A stretch of 10,213 nt of DNA from Clostridiaceae bacterium. Lineage in GTDB: Bacteria; Bacillota; Clostridia; UMGS1883; JAAYMJ01. The stretch spans positions 1-10,213 of the forward strand of contig JAAYMJ010000200.1 in the NCBI GenBank assembly GCA_012521455.1, written 5' to 3'. Positions 6,029 through 10,213 of the stretch are shown in pieces. The translations under genes and the position numbers were made by a program. Every line of letters begins with the position of its first letter. The stretch's first letter is position 1. A model generated the notes under the pieces. The model had not been told where the DNA came from. It ran no database searches and saw only the letters and a program-made list of their open reading frames with translations.

Positions 6029-6646
6029 ATGATTAATGTAAAGCGCAAATCCACCGAAAGCGAAATTTTGGTTTCAATCGCGCCTCCGCCGATTGCGGAT
6101 AATTACCGTGAAAAAATAAACACACCCATCCCGTTTTTAAGCCATATGATTGAGCAGCTTGTATACAGGTGGGGGATTAACGCCACAGTCAGCGTAAAAC
6201 TTGATAAATTCAACCTAAACCATGTAATTTGCGAGGATTTAGGCCAGGCTTTCGGCAAAGCGGTTTTGGAATATTTAAAACGCCAGCCCGGCGCCCTGTC
6301 CTTCGGGGATTCCTTTGGAATAATCGACGAGGCAAAGGCGCAGGCGTTAGTTAGCTTTGAAGACAGGAGTAATTTCTTCTTTTCTTCAAAAGTTGAAATC
6401 CCTCACTTTGCCGAAACCATGTTAAGCGAGGATTTAAAAGTCTTCTTGGACGGATTCGCCCAAGGCGCGCGCAGTACGCTGCAAATTGAGGTGTTTTCAG
6501 GGGAAAACTCCCACCACATTTGGGAGGCGGTATTCCGCGCCCTTGGTCGCGCGCTTAAAAACGCTTTTGTAACCGACCCCCAAAGGCCGGACCTTACCGC
6601 GGGGGTTGCGGGAAAAATAACATATGAAGTGACTGAAGAAGTATGA
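6029..6646 (+). CDS. HisB-family protein (imidazoleglycerol-phosphate dehydratase-like), divergent
   Basis: This 205-residue protein is close to the usual 190-200 of IGP dehydratase. It shows the family pattern: ES-E start, FLSHM (36-40, canonical FDHM), NHVICED (64-70, canonical HHTVED), IDEAKAQ (99-105, canonical MDEALA), a second half with LQIEVFSGENSHHIWEAVFRALGRAL (151-176), and a GVAGKI tail where STKG is usual. IGPD removes water from imidazoleglycerol phosphate using two Mn ions bound by His/Glu. Here one His of the HH pair is Asn64, the metal His of LH is Gln152, and the glycine-rich G-G-x-TG segment before the DHM motif is absent. H39, H65, E69, H162, H163 and E166 remain. The ATG at 6029 has AGGAG eight bases before it. 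Its stop overlaps the next start (ATGA), implying translational coupling. The substrate is uncertain. Confidence 0.75.
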   Translation: MINVKRKSTESEILVSIAPPPIADNYREKINTPIPFLSHMIEQLVYRWGINATVSVKLDKFNLNHVICEDLGQAFGKAVLEYLKRQPGALSFGDSFGIIDEAKAQALVSFEDRSNFFFSSKVEIPHFAETMLSEDLKVFLDGFAQGARSTLQIEVFSGENSHHIWEAVFRALGRALKNAFVTDPQRPDLTAGVAGKITYEVTEEV

Positions 6647-7197
6647 ATAAGATAATAACTGCACCACTTACAATTGATGTCGTAAAAACCTTAAAAGCCG
6701 GGGATAATTGTTTGGTTTCAGGCTATATCTACACCGCGAGGGACGCGGCCCACAAAAGAATGATTGAGGCGTTAAACCGGGGAGAGGAACTGCCCTTTGA
6801 TATAAAAAACCAAATCATTTACTACGTGGGCCCCTGCCCCGCAAGGGAAGGCCACATTATTGGCTCCTGCGGCCCCACCACCAGCGGCAGGATGGACGCC
6901 TACACCCCAAAACTTCTGGAGCTGGGCTTAAAAGGCATGATTGGGAAAGGCGAGCGGGACAAAAGCGTGATTGAGGCAATGATAAAATATGGCGCGGTTT
7001 ATTTTGGCGCCATAGGAGGCGCGGGGGCGCTTTTGGCCAAATCGGTTGAGGAAAGCGAGATTATCGCATACCACGATTTAGGGGCAGAAGCCATACGCAG
7101 GCTAAAGGTAAAAGATTTTCCCGTAACGGTTATAATTGACTGTGAGGGGAATAATTTATACCAAATAGGTAGGAAAAGTTTCGAAATTAATGATTAA
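6643..7197 (+). CDS. Class I fumarate hydratase/L-tartrate dehydratase beta subunit (orphan)
   Basis: This 184-residue protein matches the C-terminal (beta) half of iron-sulfur class I fumarases and TtdB: TARDAAHKRMIE (31-42), PFDIKNQIIYYVGPCP (51-66), GSCGPTTSGRMDAYTP (74-89), GMIGKGERD (98-106), GAIGGAGALLAKSV (122-135), YHDLGAEAIRRLKVKDFPV (143-161). The beta subunit helps form the active site that hydrates fumarate or dehydrates related hydroxy-acids. The 4Fe-4S cluster sits on the alpha subunit, which normally precedes it; here the preceding gene is HisB-like and the next is DUF1858. The start overlaps the upstream stop by four bases (ATGA). Family residues look intact. Alpha may be encoded elsewhere, or beta may serve a different partner. 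Fumarase, tartrate dehydratase or another hydro-lyase cannot be told apart. Confidence 0.88.
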   Translation: MNKIITAPLTIDVVKTLKAGDNCLVSGYIYTARDAAHKRMIEALNRGEELPFDIKNQIIYYVGPCPAREGHIIGSCGPTTSGRMDAYTPKLLELGLKGMIGKGERDKSVIEAMIKYGAVYFGAIGGAGALLAKSVEESEIIAYHDLGAEAIRRLKVKDFPVTVIIDCEGNNLYQIGRKSFEIND

Positions 7198-7201
7198 CTT
7201 C

Positions 7202-7230
7202 TTTACAAGTCATATAAAAATTGCTATAAT
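7202..7230 (+). promoter_or_regulatory. Promoter of the DUF1858 gene
   Basis: TTTACA (7202-7207) and a perfect TATAAT (7225-7230) are separated by 17 bases, five bases after the fumarase beta stop. The start would be near 7237. No terminator separates it from the upstream operon, so read-through from the HisD-like promoter is also possible. Confidence 0.75.
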
Positions 7231-7262
7231 TTAAACAAAGCAAAAAGAATGGAGGTAATATT

Positions 7263-7472
7263 ATGGCACAGGTAACCAAGGACACCATAATTGCTGATGT
7301 ATTGAGAATAGATCCGGGTACAGCTCCTTTTTTCTTTGAAATTGGAATGCACTGTTTAGGCTGCCCTTCTGCAAGCGGGGAAAGCATTGAACAGGCTTGC
7401 AAGGTACACGGGGTAGATACGCAGGAATTAGTGGATAAAATTAACGCATATTTGGCGAGCAAAGAAGCATAA
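7263..7472 (+). CDS. DUF1858 redox-disulfide mini-protein (hybrid-cluster-protein-associated type)
   Basis: This 69-residue protein is one complete DUF1858 domain: TKDTIIADVLRIDPGTAPFFFEIGMHCLGCPSASGESIEQACKVHGVD. The conserved C31-x-x-C34 (HCLGCP) is the proposed redox disulfide or metal-binding pair, and C46 is a third cysteine. The family occurs alone or fused to, or beside, the hybrid cluster protein and other anaerobic redox enzymes. Its molecular role is not established. There is no signal peptide. The ATG at 7263 has an ideal GGAGG at 7251-7255. It has its own promoter and no terminator before the transporter gene 26 bases downstream. No hybrid cluster protein gene is in the window. 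Confidence 0.9.
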   Translation: MAQVTKDTIIADVLRIDPGTAPFFFEIGMHCLGCPSASGESIEQACKVHGVDTQELVDKINAYLASKEA

Positions 7473-7504
7473 TTGGGCTATAAAGCCATAAGGCTGGATT
7501 GTGT

Positions 7505-8704
7505 ATGGGTATTTTTGCCAGAATGAAAAAATTCAATTCGCTAAATTATGAACTTACACCTGCACAGCTGACACTGCTCACTGTGCAAGGTGTATTTTTG
7601 CTTGCAAGCGGATTTTCAAGCGTGTTTATAAACTTGTTCATTTTTTCCTATAACGAATCAATCCAGCGGGTGGTATTATACTACATTCCCCATTTTGCCT
7701 TCACCTTTTTATCCTTTTACGCCTGCAGCTTTTTTTGCAAAAAGTACGGGGTTGTGGTGTCGCTAAAGACGGGGATTTTCTGCTACGCGGCAAGCTATGC
7801 GCTGCTTTTGCTTTTTGGCGAGTTTTTCGCCTACCATCCATGGTATTTGGGAATCCTTTTGGGGGTTTCAGCGGGATTTTACTATTTAGCGTATAACGTG
7901 ATGTATTTTGAATACTCCCAGAAAAACTGGGACACCTTTTTAAGCGCGCAAGGGGTGGTAAACAGCATATCAAGCTTAATCGCCCCCTTATCCGCAGGCG
8001 CCATAATCGGCGCGTTAAGCGGGAAGCAGGGCTATGTGACGGTGTTTTCCATATCCCTTTTATTGTTTTTATCCGCCTTTTTAATAAGCTTAAATCTGCC
8101 AAAAAGCCAAAACGGGGAAAGGACTTACTTTAGGTCCATGTTTTTATTGTTTATAAAAAACAGGGCTTATCTTCGGGGGATGTCCTCAGAGCTTTTCAGG
8201 GGCTTCAGGGAAGGGACCATGATGTTTTTGCCCCCGGTGCTTATCTATAAAAGCCTAAAAAGCGAGTTTTTAATCGGTACATATTCCTTTACCTCGTCCC
8301 TTTTTTCAATTTTGGCATACTTTATCCTTGGCAGGTTTATTGACGCCTCAAAGCGCAAGCGGTATTTGTTGTTCGGCGGGGTTTGCATGTTTTTAGTAAG
8401 CCTTATCCCACTTATCAACAACGCCGCCGCACCGATTTTCATCTACGGGGTATTGGTGAGCTTTTTTGTCCCCTTTGTAATGAACGGATACACCCCGATT
8501 ATGTATGAAACCTTAAACCAGCTTCCAAACATACAGCGGAGGCGCATTGAAAGCATGGCGGTGCGGGAAACCTTTATAAATGTGGGAAGGCTTATCGGGA
8601 TTATCCCAATCCTTTTTATGACCACCGATTTTCAGATGGATATACTGCTAATACTTTTGGGGCTGTCCCAAATCGGAATTTATTTGCTTTTGAAGGACAA
8701 TTAA
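7505..8704 (+). CDS. MFS transporter (substrate unknown)
   Basis: This integral membrane protein of about 399 residues has 11-12 hydrophobic segments in two halves, separated by a charged loop (LPKSQNGERTYFRSMFLLFIKNRAYLRG, split over that region). It has the length and layout of the major facilitator superfamily. Acidic and aromatic residues within helices are few, and I see no motif that gives a substrate. The start is uncertain: the frame opens at a TTG (7499), with ATG codons at 7505 and 7523. AAGG at 7490-7493 is the only weak ribosome binding site, so I prefer 7505, with 7523 (MKKFNSLNYEL) as alternative. It lies 32 bases after the DUF1858 gene with no terminator between, so the two are likely co-transcribed. 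A terminator follows. Confidence 0.82.
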   Translation: MGIFARMKKFNSLNYELTPAQLTLLTVQGVFLLASGFSSVFINLFIFSYNESIQRVVLYYIPHFAFTFLSFYACSFFCKKYGVVVSLKTGIFCYAASYALLLLFGEFFAYHPWYLGILLGVSAGFYYLAYNVMYFEYSQKNWDTFLSAQGVVNSISSLIAPLSAGAIIGALSGKQGYVTVFSISLLLFLSAFLISLNLPKSQNGERTYFRSMFLLFIKNRAYLRGMSSELFRGFREGTMMFLPPVLIYKSLKSEFLIGTYSFTSSLFSILAYFILGRFIDASKRKRYLLFGGVCMFLVSLIPLINNAAAPIFIYGVLVSFFVPFVMNGYTPIMYETLNQLPNIQRRRIESMAVRETFINVGRLIGIIPILFMTTDFQMDILLILLGLSQIGIYLLLKDN

Positions 8705-8730
8705 ACTGCGCAAATCTTCAATAAAAATAT

Positions 8731-8777
8731 AAAATCCCCTAAAGTATTCACAAAATGGAGGGGGATTTTATGTTTTT
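8731..8777 (+). terminator. Intrinsic terminator after the MFS gene
   Basis: AAAATCCCC (8731-8739) pairs with GGGGATTTT (8761-8769), with a 21-base loop region. ATG and TTTTT follow. It lies 27 bases after the transporter stop and before the thrC promoter. Confidence 0.75.
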
Positions 8778-8803
8778 AGGGCTGATTTTACAAAATAAAA
8801 AAG

Positions 8804-8833
8804 TTGGACAAACTAATATCTAAATGGTATAAT
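8804..8833 (+). promoter_or_regulatory. Promoter of thrC
   Basis: TTGGAC/TGGACA (8804-8810) and a perfect TATAAT (8828-8833) are 17-18 bases apart, with TG one base before the -10 (extended -10). The predicted start near 8840 leaves a leader of about 95 bases. In the leader, AATACTTTA (8849-8857) can pair with TGAAGTATT (8885-8893), with one G-T pair, around an AT-rich loop. I recognise no riboswitch or T-box in it. Confidence 0.75.
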
Positions 8834-8934
8834 ATGTTAAAAACCATAAATACTTTACAACCGGATAATTTTATATTATTATAATGAAGTATTGAACACG
8901 CCGGCAGATAAAATAAATTTGGAGGAAATATTTA

Positions 8935-10213
8935 ATGCGGTATAATAGTACGAGGGATAACCAAGTTTCAATATTGTCGTCACAGGCTGTGGTGCAGGGG
9001 CTGTCTTTGGACGGCGGCCTGTTTGTCCCCCAGTCTTTTCCCAGGTTTACTCTTGATGACATCAAGGAATTTTCAGCTATTTCCTACAACGAAAGGGCAG
9101 TAAGGATATTGTCCAAATTTTTTACCGATTTTAAAGAAAGCGAAATTGAGGAGTGCGTAAATTCGGCATATAACAAGGAAAGGTTTGAAACTGCCGAAAT
9201 AGCCCCCACATATAAAATGGATGACAACATTTATATCCTCGAACTATGGCACGGGCCCACCTGCGCCTTTAAGGACATGGCGCTGCAGATACTTCCCCAT
9301 CTTCTTACAAAGAGCATGAAAAAAGTAAACCTTGACGGGGAAGTTGTAATTTTGGTTGCCACAAGCGGGGATACGGGAAAAGCGGCCCTTGAGGGGTTTA
9401 AAGACGTGGAGGGCACAAGAATTATAGTGTTTTACCCCCACGAGGGAGTCAGTGAAATGCAAAAACTCCAAATGGTGACCCAGGAAGGGCAGAATGTGTG
9501 CGTAATTGCGGTATCCGGCAATTTTGACGACGCCCAAAACGGGGTAAAGGGGATTTTTATAGACGAAGAATACCAAAATGAATTAAAACAAAAAGGCTTT
9601 TACCTATCCAGCGCAAACTCCATAAACTGGGGCCGCCTTGCCCCGCAGATTGTGTATTATTTCTCAACTTATGCGGATTTGTTGAGAAATGAGGAAATCC
9701 AGCTGGGGGAAGAAATAAATATCGTGGTACCCACGGGGAATTTCGGGAATATCTTGGCGGCGTATTACGCTAAAAAAATGGGGCTTCCCGTTGCAAAGCT
9801 GATTTGCGCCTCAAACAAAAACAACGTGCTTACGGATTTTATAAATACAGGTATTTACAACAAAAACCGCGAATTTTTCACCACTATATCACCTTCCATG
9901 GATATTTTGATTTCCTCAAACCTTGAAAGGTTTATTTACGACATAGCGGAAAGAGACGACGAAAAAGTGCGCCAGTATATGAAAAAGCTTGCGACGGATG
10001 GCACATACCAGCTTGAGCCCGGGCATTTTTCCAAAATGCAGGGGATTCTTTATGGCGGGTTTGCTGATGATGAAAAAACCTTGCAAACCATAAAGGAAAT
10101 TGAGGAAGAATACTCCTATGTGCTAGACACCCATACGGCGGTTGCCATGGCGGTGTATATGGATTATGTTGAAAAAACCAAGGATACTAAAAAAACCGTT
10201 ATCGCTTCAACCA
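8935..10213 (+). CDS. thrC: Threonine synthase, 3' truncated by window edge
   Basis: This PLP enzyme converts O-phospho-L-homoserine to L-threonine, the last step of threonine synthesis, in the cytoplasm. The visible 426 residues start with the family pattern YNSTRDNQVSILSSQAVVQGLSLDGGLFVP and contain HGPTCAFKDMALQ, with the PLP-binding lysine at K113. They continue with VATSGDTGKAA, NSINWGRLAPQIVYYF, and VVPTGNFGNILAAYYAKKMGLP. This is the long bacterial (E. coli type) form, normally about 490-500 residues, so about 70 are missing at the C-terminus. The frame stays open to the last base. The ATG at 8935 follows GGAGG at 8921-8925. It is transcribed from its own promoter, behind a terminator, and no other threonine genes are visible. 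Confidence 0.96.
   Translation, partial: MRYNSTRDNQVSILSSQAVVQGLSLDGGLFVPQSFPRFTLDDIKEFSAISYNERAVRILSKFFTDFKESEIEECVNSAYNKERFETAEIAPTYKMDDNIYILELWHGPTCAFKDMALQILPHLLTKSMKKVNLDGEVVILVATSGDTGKAALEGFKDVEGTRIIVFYPHEGVSEMQKLQMVTQEGQNVCVIAVSGNFDDAQNGVKGIFIDEEYQNELKQKGFYLSSANSINWGRLAPQIVYYFSTYADLLRNEEIQLGEEINIVVPTGNFGNILAAYYAKKMGLPVAKLICASNKNNVLTDFINTGIYNKNREFFTTISPSMDILISSNLERFIYDIAERDDEKVRQYMKKLATDGTYQLEPGHFSKMQGILYGGFADDEKTLQTIKEIEEEYSYVLDTHTAVAMAVYMDYVEKTKDTKKTVIAST

Noticed and set aside
6025..6030. TATAAT just before the HisB-like start codon
   Set aside because: No -35 at the right distance, and it overlaps the start codon itself, so a transcript from it could not carry the ribosome binding site.
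4697..6646. Pseudogene status for the HisD-like and HisB-like genes
   Set aside because: Both frames are full length without stops or frameshifts, have good ribosome binding sites and coupling, and keep many catalytic residues.
7701..8102. 133-codon - strand frame opposite the MFS gene
   Set aside because: Arg/Ser/Leu-rich antisense composition typical of the complement of a membrane protein gene; no start signals.
9231..9576. Overlapping - strand frames opposite thrC
   Set aside because: Shadows of the conserved threonine synthase frame; thrC is fully supported by its motifs.
1..10213. CRISPR array, insertion sequence, prophage, tRNA or rRNA
   Set aside because: No direct-repeat array, transposase, integrase, phage structural gene or tRNA/rRNA sequence was seen on either strand.

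Overview
The window looks like chromosomal DNA of an anaerobic, endospore-forming, low-GC Gram-positive bacterium (Clostridia). Four things support this: a pyruvate formate-lyase, a pair of small CotF-like spore proteins behind a candidate forespore promoter, strong AGGAGG-type ribosome binding sites throughout, and AT-rich intergenic DNA with intrinsic terminators. No species can be named from the sequence alone.

Layout, left to right. (1) The 3' two thirds of pflB runs off the left edge and ends at a strong terminator. (2) Two small spore-protein genes form an operon between a sigma-G-like promoter and a terminator. (3) A gene-free stretch of about 370 bases holds terminators for both strands and several inverted repeats that may be a small RNA. 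(4) A leftward nfeD-SPFH (band 7) operon follows, with a clear extended -10 promoter. (5) A 710-base AT-rich intergenic region contains five perfect DnaA boxes plus about ten near matches. (6) A rightward, tightly packed set encodes a HisD-family dehydrogenase, a HisB-family protein and a class I fumarase/tartrate dehydratase beta subunit. (7) A DUF1858 redox mini-protein with its own promoter is followed by an MFS transporter and a terminator. (8) thrC, with its own promoter, is cut by the right edge.

Two areas stand out. The DnaA-box cluster has origin-like density but no dnaA, dnaN, rpmH or rep gene beside it, and one near-consensus box lies inside the spacer of the promoter for the HisD-like gene. 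Next to it, the HisD-like and HisB-like proteins each lack several residues that bind metal or substrate in the classical histidine enzymes. They sit with an orphan fumarase beta subunit rather than with other his genes. They may be a repurposed module acting on something other than histidine precursors; this is inference and needs family-level alignment. The remaining genes (pflB, nfeD-SPFH, MFS, thrC) look conventional.
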